A stretch of DNA of 6,065 bases from CAYXVU01 sp964468725 (GTDB lineage Bacteria; Acidobacteriota; Blastocatellia; UBA7656). This document shows, piece by piece, positions 1 to 5,948 of this stretch (positions are counted from its first letter, which is position 1; every line of letters starts with the position of its first letter). Made by a program: the position numbers and the translations under genes. The stretch is from contig CAYXVU010000310.1 in assembly GCA_964468725.1 (NCBI GenBank), forward strand, positions 1 through 6,065. The letters run 5' to 3'. The notes beneath the pieces were generated by a model that saw only the letters and a list, made by a program, of their open reading frames with translations, had not been told where the DNA came from and searched no databases.

Positions 1-161
1 CAGCAAGTCGAGAAAATCTTTGCGAACCCATCCGGTCTTCCGATCTTCGATGGCCTGGCCGCTGCATGGGTGTATACCTGTACGAGGAAAAGCCAAAGCG
101 GGTGCAGAGTCTTGAGCCGATTCGTGACCGGACGAAAATCGTGCAAACAAAATCGGGCTAA
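1..161 (+). pseudogene. Possible 3' end of an unrecognised gene, apparently frameshifted
   Basis: I do not recognise this product. From base 1 the first forward frame gives a plausible protein stretch (IFANPSGLPIFDGLAAAWV), but after about position 75 it turns cysteine-rich and random-looking. From about position 69 the third forward frame takes over with a charged, protein-like stretch (YLYEEKPKRVQSLEPIRDR) that ends at a TAA at 159-161. The two join naturally if one base is missing, or two are extra, somewhere around 67-80. The gene would start before the window and converge with the minus-strand hydrolase. The split could be a true mutation, an assembly error, or chance. A short ORF from the ATG at 66 (31 residues) is the only intact alternative. 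Recognition rests on residue composition alone, so confidence is low. Confidence 0.3.
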
Positions 162-280
162 GAATCAGAGCGGCTCCCAACCTTGTGTTCGGCCATAGCG
201 GTCACACGAACGCAACGGTAGATGGTTTTCAGCAACCGCCTTCAAAGCTGCGCTGCGCGCTCGTATACAGAGTCGGATGT

Positions 281-1240
281 CTAGTTCTGCAGATACGATT
301 GAAACCAGGCGACGGCTTCACGGTCACGATTTCTATGATTTTTTGTCAGGAAGTGATTGTCGCCTGCATAAATAATCAGTTGATACGGTCTACCGAGTTG
401 ATGAAGTTTCCCGGCCATGGCAAGCGACTGGACAGGGCTTACTTGTACATCGCCCCCACCATGCATAATCAGAATGGGCATGGTTATCTCCTCGATCCAT
501 CGAATGGCCGACCGGCTGGCGATGATGCGCTCTTTATTTTGCTCAAAGTCTTTCCAAATTCGGCTCACGAAAGCAGGTGTAAACATCTGGGCATTCTCTT
601 GGAGCAGCCTTTCTACATCCGTTATTGCTCCGAAAACGGCGGCAGCATTGACAGGCGCTTGCCGTTTCAGGGCAAGATAAGTCATGACTCCGCCCCTTGA
701 TTCGCCGTACAAGAACAGATTCTTTGTATCCGCAAAATCGAACGATTGAATCAGGCGCACAACATTCATGAGATCATTGACATCGCCGCCCCCCATTTCA
801 TCATGCCCTTCGCCGCCATCGCTCTGCCGATACATCGGGGCAATCACGATAAATCCTTCTGAAGCCAGATAGTGAAACATCGAAATCAGCTCTGGGGCAA
901 TATCTTCTCTGACCAGACCGCCACGATTAAAGATGATGACGGGAAGTTTCGTTTTGATGATCTTCGGTTTATAGAGGTAGGCCTTTACTTTGAGGCCATC
1001 ACTCATATAGGTAAGCTTCGAGAATTCAAACCGTTTGTCAGCTATGGCTTTTTCGTACTCCTCTTTCGAGGTGTACAATTCCGCGTAAGTCTTCTCGACA
1101 GCTTCTTCAAATGAAGGGAACCGGTAGCCTGCTTTCGACACCAATGAGCCATCAGATACTTGAAAGCCAAAGGCGGTGGGCAAAGCCAACCCAACGATGA
1201 AACCCGCCGCTCTCAACAATACCAGTAACCGATTTTTCAT
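281..1240 (-). CDS. Secreted alpha/beta hydrolase, prolyl oligopeptidase (S9)/dienelactone hydrolase-like
   Basis: A serine hydrolase of 319 residues from the chosen start, probably an esterase or peptidase acting outside the cytoplasm; the substrate is not readable. The N-terminus (MKNRLLVLLRAAG, then a hydrophobic run to about residue 25) is a Sec signal peptide. The catalytic triad can be placed: nucleophile Ser181 in G-E-S-R-G (LFLYGESRGG), Asp264 in MHGGGDVQVSP and His296 in YAGDNHF. The segment PVIIFNRGG near residue 100 matches the strand and oxyanion-hole turn of the fold. The ATG at 1240 is preceded by GAGGG with 7 bases spacing. An in-frame ATG at 1294 directly abuts the upstream stop, but it would add 18 basic residues ahead of the signal peptide and is less likely. 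The gene is last in the apparent operon behind the AraC regulator and the 1295-2029 protein. The family call is firm; the exact activity is not. Confidence 0.88.
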   Translation of the reverse strand: MKNRLLVLLRAAGFIVGLALPTAFGFQVSDGSLVSKAGYRFPSFEEAVEKTYAELYTSKEEYEKAIADKRFEFSKLTYMSDGLKVKAYLYKPKIIKTKLPVIIFNRGGLVREDIAPELISMFHYLASEGFIVIAPMYRQSDGGEGHDEMGGGDVNDLMNVVRLIQSFDFADTKNLFLYGESRGGVMTYLALKRQAPVNAAAVFGAITDVERLLQENAQMFTPAFVSRIWKDFEQNKERIIASRSAIRWIEEITMPILIMHGGGDVQVSPVQSLAMAGKLHQLGRPYQLIIYAGDNHFLTKNHRNRDREAVAWFQSYLQN

Positions 1241-1252
1241 TTTATTACCCTC
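1241..1252 (-). promoter_or_regulatory. Ribosome binding site deciding the hydrolase start
   Basis: On the minus strand GAGGG (1252-1248) stands 7 bases before the ATG at 1240. This favours that start, which also places the signal peptide exactly at the N-terminus, over the in-frame ATG at 1294. Confidence 0.7.
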
Positions 1253-1294
1253 TATAAGCCATTTCTTCCGCCTCACGCGCTTTTCCAATCCCAT

Positions 1295-2029
1295 CTATTT
1301 CGGAAGAAGAGTCAGGTCTGGGCGATAGCGCAACGTTTCCGTCACCATCTCTTTCACGCTGCTTTGAAAGGCAGTTTGGGCAGTGGGATTGCGCGCCCAA
1401 AGTTGTGCGAAAAGGTTTTGCGTTCTCTCTTTTTCAGCAAAATTCTTATGCGGCAAGACGAGAAGGTATTGTGGAGTTTGTGCACCATCCTCCATGCGAT
1501 ACCATAAAAAACTTTGATTAGGCCATGATTTCTGCCAGTCTCGATGCGCTTCCAGTAAGAATGTTTCGAACCTGTCCTCTCCTCCCGGTTTGATCGCTAT
1601 CCAAACTGTTTGCAACAACACCGACTGCAAGTCGGCATCGCTTCCTTTGCTGACTTCTGGCAGGTAAGCACAGGTAAATTGGGTGAACACTCTAGCAAAT
1701 GGCAGGACGTTGATAGCGTTGTCAGCCGCATCTTTTATGGGGTCTACAGGCTGATCAAAATCAGCCCAATGATGCCCGAACGTAGCGTCTACGAAATATC
1801 CGATTCGATCTCCGGACGCAACAAACCATCCGTACCAATTCCATTTGTCGCCCTGATCTAGGTGCCATTGCAGATGGCGTTTATACCCATCTTCAAACAA
1901 TTTTTGCATTCCTTCTTTCGGAATCAGAATGGTGAACCGAGCCAAATCCTTGCCGGATGTTTGCCCGAAAGCGGCGGCTGTCAAAATAGACAAGCCGAAG
2001 AAGAAAAGGAAAAAGGCGTTCTTCATCAC
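1295..2029 (-). CDS. Secreted protein of unknown function with two similar alpha/beta domains
   Basis: I do not recognise a named family. The protein has 244 residues if it starts at the GTG at 2029, or 243 from the adjacent ATG at 2026. Residues 1-23 form a clear signal peptide (MMKNAFFLFFFGLSILTAAA, ending near AFGQ), so it is exported. No membrane segment follows. Two halves look alike: residues about 31-93 and 139-205 each have a strand (FTILIPKEG; VWIAIKPGG), a helix with aromatic and acidic residues (LFEDGYKRHLQW; FETFLLEAHRDWQ), then a W-Y containing strand pair (NWYGWF; FLWYRM). This suggests a duplicated ferredoxin-like, dimeric alpha-beta-barrel type fold (NIPSNAP/EthD/ABM style), which is inference. 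There is one cysteine (Cys120). It lies 50 bases after the AraC gene, and its stop touches the upstream ATG option of the hydrolase, so co-transcription is likely. No good Shine-Dalgarno is seen before the start. Confidence 0.8.
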   Translation of the reverse strand: MMKNAFFLFFFGLSILTAAAFGQTSGKDLARFTILIPKEGMQKLFEDGYKRHLQWHLDQGDKWNWYGWFVASGDRIGYFVDATFGHHWADFDQPVDPIKDAADNAINVLPFARVFTQFTCAYLPEVSKGSDADLQSVLLQTVWIAIKPGGEDRFETFLLEAHRDWQKSWPNQSFLWYRMEDGAQTPQYLLVLPHKNFAEKERTQNLFAQLWARNPTAQTAFQSSVKEMVTETLRYRPDLTLLPK

Positions 2030-2079
2030 AACGACTAAAATAGCTAGGTGGGTGGGGTCGGGAATTGTAAAAATGCGAA

Positions 2080-2910
2080 CTACCGTTGGAGCAATTCAAA
2101 AAAGGGCTGCTGCATAGACATCTTTTCTTGTCTCAGTTGCGTAGGCGTTACCCCAGTAAGCCGTTTGACCGTGCGGATGAAATGAGACTGATCGTAGTAT
2201 CCGCTGGCATAGCCAATATCCGTCAAAGATCGCTCAGGATAAGCCGTAAGCAGTCGCACACTGTTTTGCATTTGCACGATTTGGGCAAATAGTTTTGGCA
2301 AAATTCCAATATAGGTAAGAAACAATCTTTCCAAGTAACGCGGTGTGATACCGAGATGTTCCGCAACTTCCGATAGGGCGATCTGACCTTTCTGCTCGGT
2401 GATGGCTCGCACGGCAAAGGTCAGATAAGCAAGCGGTGCGGGCAAATCGGTCAAACAACGAGGCGTCAAAAATCTTTCGACCTGCGTAATTCTAGATGCC
2501 AAATCCTTCGCTTCCACAATGCGATCATAAAGCTCGGAAACGGAATGGTGCCAAATTTCTTTCAGGTCAACGATGGAATTGACGAACTGCCTAGCGTTTT
2601 CGCGCAATATAACCGAGGCAGCGTGGGGATAAAACTTAATGCCGAGCATCTTGACGCAGCCTTGTGCCACGATATGGTACGGGTTGATATTTTGGCCGAT
2701 AAAAAACCCATTTGGTTCGCCGATCAAGCCACCATTCTGTGTAAGCCGGTTGATGTTGTCGCCCAAATGCAAAATGATCTCTGATGAACCATCGGGCAAA
2801 ATTCTCTCCCCTAGATGGCCTTGCTCGTTTCTGCACTCCAATTCCATCCACCAAAAACATTGGATGAATGGCTGAAGATGAGGAGCCGGTTTCACTTCGA
2901 TGAAGTTCAT
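2080..2910 (-). CDS. AraC-family transcriptional regulator with N-terminal DUF6597-like domain
   Basis: A cytoplasmic DNA-binding regulator of 276 residues from the ATG at 2910. The N-terminal part (residues 1-100) carries PAPHLQPFIQCFWWMEL and ILPDGSSEIILHLGD, the pattern of the DUF6597-type sensor domain found before AraC helix-turn-helix modules. The C-terminal third holds two helix-turn-helix units: residues about 177-202 (LSEVAEHLGITPRYLERLF) and about 228-254 (SLTDIGYASGYYDQSHFIR), followed by the usual LTGVTPTQLR ending. The frame stays open upstream to a TTG at 3009, but those 33 residues run across the citrate synthase terminator. AGGA lies 10 bases before the ATG at 2910, so that start is preferred. 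The gene is first in the group with the secreted protein and hydrolase, which are its most likely targets. The inducer is unknown. Confidence 0.9.
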   Translation of the reverse strand: MNFIEVKPAPHLQPFIQCFWWMELECRNEQGHLGERILPDGSSEIILHLGDNINRLTQNGGLIGEPNGFFIGQNINPYHIVAQGCVKMLGIKFYPHAASVILRENARQFVNSIVDLKEIWHHSVSELYDRIVEAKDLASRITQVERFLTPRCLTDLPAPLAYLTFAVRAITEQKGQIALSEVAEHLGITPRYLERLFLTYIGILPKLFAQIVQMQNSVRLLTAYPERSLTDIGYASGYYDQSHFIRTVKRLTGVTPTQLRQEKMSMQQPFFELLQR

Positions 2911-2965
2911 ATCAGGGTTATCCTGAGAGTTGCGCAATGAGAAACTTCCGTAAAAGAGGCGCGCG

Positions 2966-3006
2966 TAAAAACAACGGGCGGAGAGCCACCGGTACTCTTC
3001 GCCCGT
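2966..3006 (-). terminator. Rho-independent terminator of citrate synthase
   Basis: On the minus strand a 12-bp stem (3006-2995 with 2985-2974, one G-U pair) closes a 9-base loop. Its outer arms are ACGGGCG and CGCCCGT and its inner arms AAGAG and CTCTC. The run TTGTTTTTA follows at 2974-2966. It begins 24 bases after the citrate synthase stop and lies wholly upstream of the AraC ATG at 2910. Confidence 0.85.
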
Positions 3007-3012
3007 CAAACC

Positions 3013-3028
3013 GTCATTTCCGAATGAC
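3013..3028 (-). repeat. Small hairpin between the citrate synthase stop and its terminator
   Basis: GTCATT (3013-3018) and AATGAC (3023-3028) form a perfect 6-bp stem with a 4-base loop directly after the citrate synthase stop. It may help protect the mRNA 3' end, or it may be chance; no T-run follows it. Confidence 0.35.
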
Positions 3029-3029
3029 T

Positions 3030-4166
3030 CTAACCGCGTTCACCAATCGGAACGTAGGTCAAGCCGCGCGGGCCCATATATTCGGCGCGCGGGCGAATCA
3101 AGCGGTTATTTTCAAACTGCTCCAAGACGTGTGCCGTCCACCCCGAAATGCGGCTGCAAGCGAAGATTGGCGTAAACAGATCGGTCGGAATGCCGAGCGC
3201 GTAATAGGTGGAAGCCGAATAAAAATCCACATTCGGATTCAGATGTTTTTCGCGCATCATAATCTCTTCCATCCGGCGCGACATCTCGTACCATTTCTTC
3301 TCGCCCGTGCGTTCGCCGAGTTGGCCTGACATCGCGCGCAAATGCGTAGCGCGCGGGTCTTCGGTTTTGTAGACGCGATGGCCGAACCCCATGATCTTCT
3401 TTTTATTCTTCAGCGCTTCGAGCAACCAAGCTTCAACGTTTTCGACGCTGCCGATTTCGAGCAAGTTCTGAATCACGCCTTCATTGGCGCCGCCATGCAG
3501 CGGCCCTTTGAGCGTGCCGATGGCGGAAACAATCGCCGAGTACATATCGGAAAGGGTTGCAGCGGTGACGCGCGCAGCAAAGGTCGAAGCATTCAATTCA
3601 TGGTCAGCGTGCAAGATGAAAGCCACATCCATCGTGCGGGTAGCGACCGCATCCGGCGCTTCGCCCGTCAGGGTGTAGAGGAAGTTGCCTGCCAATGAAA
3701 GATCGGGGCGCGGCTCAATCGGCTCTTTACCATTGCGAACGCGTTGAAAAGTGGTGACGATGATGGGGAATTTGGCGGTCAGGCGAATGGCTTTGCGAAC
3801 GTTGGCCTCACGCGACATATCCGCGCCGTCGGGGTCGTAAAAAGAGAGCATCGAAATGACGGTGCGCAACATATCCATGGGATTTGCATTGCGCGGGATT
3901 AAGCCGATAAATCGCTGAATGTCGGCGGGTAACGCGGCTTCCTGACTGAGTTGCTGTGTCAGAGTCGTCAGTTGGCTCGCCGTCGGCAGATGACCATTCC
4001 AGAGCAGATAGATCGTCTCTTCAAAAGTCGCGTGGGTTGCCAGATCGTGAATATCATAACCGTAATAGATCAACCGGCCTTCCAACCCGTTTACATCGCT
4101 AATCGAAGACTGCGCGGCAACGATGCCTTCGAGTCCGGCTTTGGCAACATTCGCTTCACTCGACAT
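3030..4166 (-). CDS. gltA: Citrate synthase (possibly 2-methylcitrate synthase)
   Basis: Condenses acetyl-CoA with oxaloacetate to citrate, the entry step of the TCA cycle, in the cytoplasm. The 378 residues match the short citrate synthase form found in many Gram-positive bacteria and archaea; the E. coli GltA type is about 427. The expected catalytic residues are visible: His224 in GPLHGGANEG, His263 in the signature GFGHRVYK, and Asp314 in NVDFYS. Substrate-binding features include HADHELNAS (183-194 region), RISGW with Arg339, and Arg358/Arg360 near the C-terminus. The N-terminal GLEGIVAAQSSISDV and LIYYGYDIHDLA are also typical. The ATG at 4166 has AAAGGG 8 bases upstream. It is a single-gene unit with its own promoter and terminator. 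Short-form enzymes are hard to separate from 2-methylcitrate synthase (PrpC) by sequence. The absence of prpB/prpD neighbours favours the citrate role, but only weakly. Confidence 0.95.
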   Translation of the reverse strand: MSSEANVAKAGLEGIVAAQSSISDVNGLEGRLIYYGYDIHDLATHATFEETIYLLWNGHLPTASQLTTLTQQLSQEAALPADIQRFIGLIPRNANPMDMLRTVISMLSFYDPDGADMSREANVRKAIRLTAKFPIIVTTFQRVRNGKEPIEPRPDLSLAGNFLYTLTGEAPDAVATRTMDVAFILHADHELNASTFAARVTAATLSDMYSAIVSAIGTLKGPLHGGANEGVIQNLLEIGSVENVEAWLLEALKNKKKIMGFGHRVYKTEDPRATHLRAMSGQLGERTGEKKWYEMSRRMEEIMMREKHLNPNVDFYSASTYYALGIPTDLFTPIFACSRISGWTAHVLEQFENNRLIRPRAEYMGPRGLTYVPIGERG

Positions 4167-4230
4167 GATGATTTCCCTTTCCCTGCATCGGCGGTAATTC
4201 GGTTTTTGTGTCTAGAGGCTTTGACATTCA

Positions 4231-4259
4231 AGAATAGGCAACGGTGCAGAGGCTGTCAA
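4231..4259 (-). promoter_or_regulatory. Sigma70-type promoter of citrate synthase
   Basis: On the minus strand a perfect -35 box TTGACA (4259-4254) is separated by 17 bases from a -10 box TATTCT (4236-4231, 5 of 6 matches to TATAAT). Transcription would begin near 4225-4222, giving a leader of about 57 bases before the ATG at 4166. The small inverted repeat TTGA/TCAA (4221-4231) covers the predicted start point. Confidence 0.75.
4246..4255 (+). repeat. Copy 1 of a 10-base direct repeat
   Basis: GCAGAGGCTG here, inside the spacer of the citrate synthase promoter, recurs exactly at 4490-4499, where it forms most of the right arm of the 28-base palindrome. Similar bases follow both copies (TCAAC; GACAAT). 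It could be a shared half-site for one regulator of both divergent genes, or chance. Confidence 0.4.
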
Positions 4260-4468
4260 CGATGGCTCAGTGGAAACTGCCCGATGATGCCGATGAGCAC
4301 GACAGTCACTCCGTTTTCGGCTTATTAGGATAGAGGGAGGAGAGAGGACACGGATTGGATAGATCGTCACCAATACGACCAATTGATCGGTGTCCATCCG
4401 TCCAACCTGCATTCTTCCGTATGCGTTTCCGATTGCCAACGGCCTGACCCGACGCTCGGCAATGCGCT

Positions 4469-4496
4469 CCTCTGCCTGTCAATTGACGGGCAGAGG
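4469..4496. promoter_or_regulatory. 28-base near-perfect palindrome, candidate operator
   Basis: Outer arms CCTCTGCC (4469-4476) and GGCAGAGG (4489-4496) flank a fully symmetric core GTCAATTGAC (4478-4487). Only the pair 4477/4488 (T against G) breaks the symmetry. Neither side carries a T-run, so it is not a typical intrinsic terminator. Its place about 45 bases before the start at 4542, next to a possible promoter, fits a dimeric regulator's binding site. An RNA hairpin in a leader is the alternative. Confidence 0.55.
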
Positions 4497-4497
4497 C

Positions 4498-4525
4498 TGG
4501 ACAATTCATCGTCGGGAATTATATG
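4498..4525 (+). promoter_or_regulatory. Weak candidate promoter for the polysaccharide operon
   Basis: TGGACA (4498-4503, 5 of 6 to TTGACA) is followed after 16 bases by TATATG (4520-4525, matching the first four bases of TATAAT). The start point would fall near 4532, leaving only about 10 bases before the ATG at 4542. Either the leader is very short, or translation begins later, or the real promoter lies elsewhere. Confidence 0.3.
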
Positions 4526-4541
4526 AAGATAACCGCAAACA

Positions 4542-5948
4542 ATGAACGAGCGAACAGAAAACCTCAAAAGCTCTGATATGGCAGCGACGCCTGCAACGAG
4601 TCACAGCTTGCCGCTCGTTCACCGCTTCTCTATCGAAGGCTGGCTCACTTTCTGGTTTATCACTTCGCCATTTCTCAATTTTTATCTGCGATTTCCTGCG
4701 GAGAAGTCGCTGTTCACTTTTGACCGGGCAGCCCTCGCGCTAGCAGCACTGCTCGTCATGTGGCGCTGCCGCCATAACCCGACGCAGAGCTGGCGAGCTA
4801 CAAAATTTGAGCTGGCATGGCTCTGGTTTTCCATCGTTGGATTAGTGAGCGCGGCAGCGATGTCGAACCCTCTCGCCCCGGCACTGAAAGTCGCCATTGA
4901 CGCCTTGTTCTTGCCGCTCATCGCTTTTCATCTGGCGCGCCATCATCTGGATTTTCGCGCGCAGGGCAAGTCTCTATTTGCCGGTGCGATGGCCCTCGCT
5001 TTAGCGTTATTGTGCGTCGGTCTGTTTGAGATGGTCACCGGTGTGAATGAATTCGCTTATAAAGGTTCAGACATCCTGCGCGAAGGCGAAATTCGCGTCA
5101 ACGGGCCGTACCTCTCCGATTCATCGCTTGCCGTCATCGGCATCGCTCTCTTCATCTTTCTGCGCGCTGCAAAAATCATTTTTCAAATCAAACTGGATCG
5201 CACAGCACATCTGATCTACCTGTGTGCGCTCGGCGCGGCGGCGGCGGTTACGTTGATGACCCTCTATCGCAGCGCAGCGCTCACGCTCTTTCTCTGCATG
5301 GCCGGATTTGAAGTCCTCAAACGCCTGCGGCGTCGGGAACCTCCTGCAAAGCAAAGAACCGGGCAGCCCATTGCTGACCCGCAGGCGCAAAGACAGCAAG
5401 CTAAAAATCGCGCGCTTGCTTATGTCATAACTCTCTTGCTGATCGTTTCAACGGTCGCCGTTGCGCTCAACGTATCGGAGATCAGCAATCGCATCGCCAA
5501 TCCGCGAAACGCCTACGGGCGACTGGCGACCTGGTTAGCAGCCTCAAAGATCGCGATGGAAAACCCGATATTCGGCGTCGGACTATTGAATTACACCGAT
5601 TATTTCGCAAAGAAATACGCGATGAATGCGGACGTTCAAGAGATGGTCGGAGACGCGCGCGCCGCGCGCACGCCGCATGCAAATCTCTTCTGGGTTGCGG
5701 CTGAGTTAGGCAGTATGGGGTTGCTCTTTTATTTGCTGGCAGGCGTTTGGGTCTTTCAACTCGGCGCACGCGCGTTGCGGCAGTCAAGCACTGTTCAACA
5801 GCGTGCCGCAGCGGCCTGCTTCATCGCCATCGCCGCAGCATATTTTCTGGTCGGGTTGACCTTGACCAGCGGCATACACGCGGAATTGAATCTGTTCTGC
5901 TTCTTCCTGCTCGGCTTGCTGGCCAACAAATTCATAACACAATCGTGA
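4542..5948 (+). CDS. O-antigen ligase/polymerase-like (Wzy_C/WaaL family) membrane protein
   Basis: An inner-membrane protein of 468 residues predicted to polymerise or transfer surface polysaccharide at the periplasmic face. About 11-12 hydrophobic segments are visible (near 33-50, 62-76, 91-107, 115-132, 145-163, 195-210, 222-240, 242-258, 290-310, 384-408, 422-442, 447-463). The basic stretch 259-290 (KRLRRR and following) should be cytoplasmic. Residues about 311-383 form the large periplasmic loop of the Wzy_C domain, with GRLATWLAASKIAMENPIFG, then H379 in RTPHANLFW and ELGSMGLLFY. Arg243 in LYRSAALTLF is a candidate for the conserved family arginine, which with the loop histidine is important in WaaL-type ligases. 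Ligase and polymerase cannot be told apart by sequence here. The start at 4542 has only a weak GAAGAT upstream; Met13 (ATG at 4578) is an alternative. The stop overlaps the next gene by four bases. Confidence 0.87.
   Translation: MNERTENLKSSDMAATPATSHSLPLVHRFSIEGWLTFWFITSPFLNFYLRFPAEKSLFTFDRAALALAALLVMWRCRHNPTQSWRATKFELAWLWFSIVGLVSAAAMSNPLAPALKVAIDALFLPLIAFHLARHHLDFRAQGKSLFAGAMALALALLCVGLFEMVTGVNEFAYKGSDILREGEIRVNGPYLSDSSLAVIGIALFIFLRAAKIIFQIKLDRTAHLIYLCALGAAAAVTLMTLYRSAALTLFLCMAGFEVLKRLRRREPPAKQRTGQPIADPQAQRQQAKNRALAYVITLLLIVSTVAVALNVSEISNRIANPRNAYGRLATWLAASKIAMENPIFGVGLLNYTDYFAKKYAMNADVQEMVGDARAARTPHANLFWVAAELGSMGLLFYLLAGVWVFQLGARALRQSSTVQQRAAAACFIAIAAAYFLVGLTLTSGIHAELNLFCFFLLGLLANKFITQS

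Larger units (their letters stand above)
4167..4541. other. Divergent intergenic region between citrate synthase and the polysaccharide gene
   Basis: This 375-base stretch separates two divergently transcribed genes and holds no convincing gene. It contains the citrate synthase promoter and leader at the left end and a 28-base palindrome at 4469-4496 at the right end. There is a spaced inverted repeat ATTGCC (4432-4437)/GGCAAT (4458-4463) with a 20-base gap, and a purine-rich tract at about 4326-4351. The middle (about 4260-4430) shows nothing I can assign. Short open frames on the minus strand here overlap one another and lack protein-like composition. Confidence 0.7.

Noticed and set aside
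198..239. Inverted repeats GCGGT/ACCGC and GGTT/AACC between the left-edge frame and the hydrolase stop
   Set aside because: Stems of only 4-5 bp without a T-run; too weak to call a terminator for either gene.
185..700. 171-residue plus-strand open frame
   Set aside because: It lies antisense within the hydrolase gene, whose catalytic triad is intact on the minus strand; the plus-strand product shows no recognisable motif.
2030..2079. Separate promoter between the AraC gene and the secreted protein gene
   Set aside because: TATTTT could serve as a -10 box, but no acceptable -35 box stands at the right distance; read-through from the AraC gene is simpler.
2937..3698. Plus-strand open frames of 130 and 118 residues
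   Set aside because: Both are antisense to citrate synthase and arise from its codon bias; they have no protein-like motifs.
4326..4351. Purine-rich tract with GGAGG-like bases, as a ribosome binding site for a small gene
   Set aside because: No ATG or GTG follows at suitable spacing; the only open frame begins at a TTG and gives an unconvincing short peptide.
4469..4496. Palindrome as an intrinsic terminator
   Set aside because: There is no T-run on either strand and no gene ends nearby, so termination is unlikely.
4212..4567. Three overlapping minus-strand open frames of 66-75 residues in the divergent region
   Set aside because: They overlap one another in different frames, lack ribosome binding sites, cross the citrate synthase promoter or the start of the 4542 gene, and have low-quality composition.
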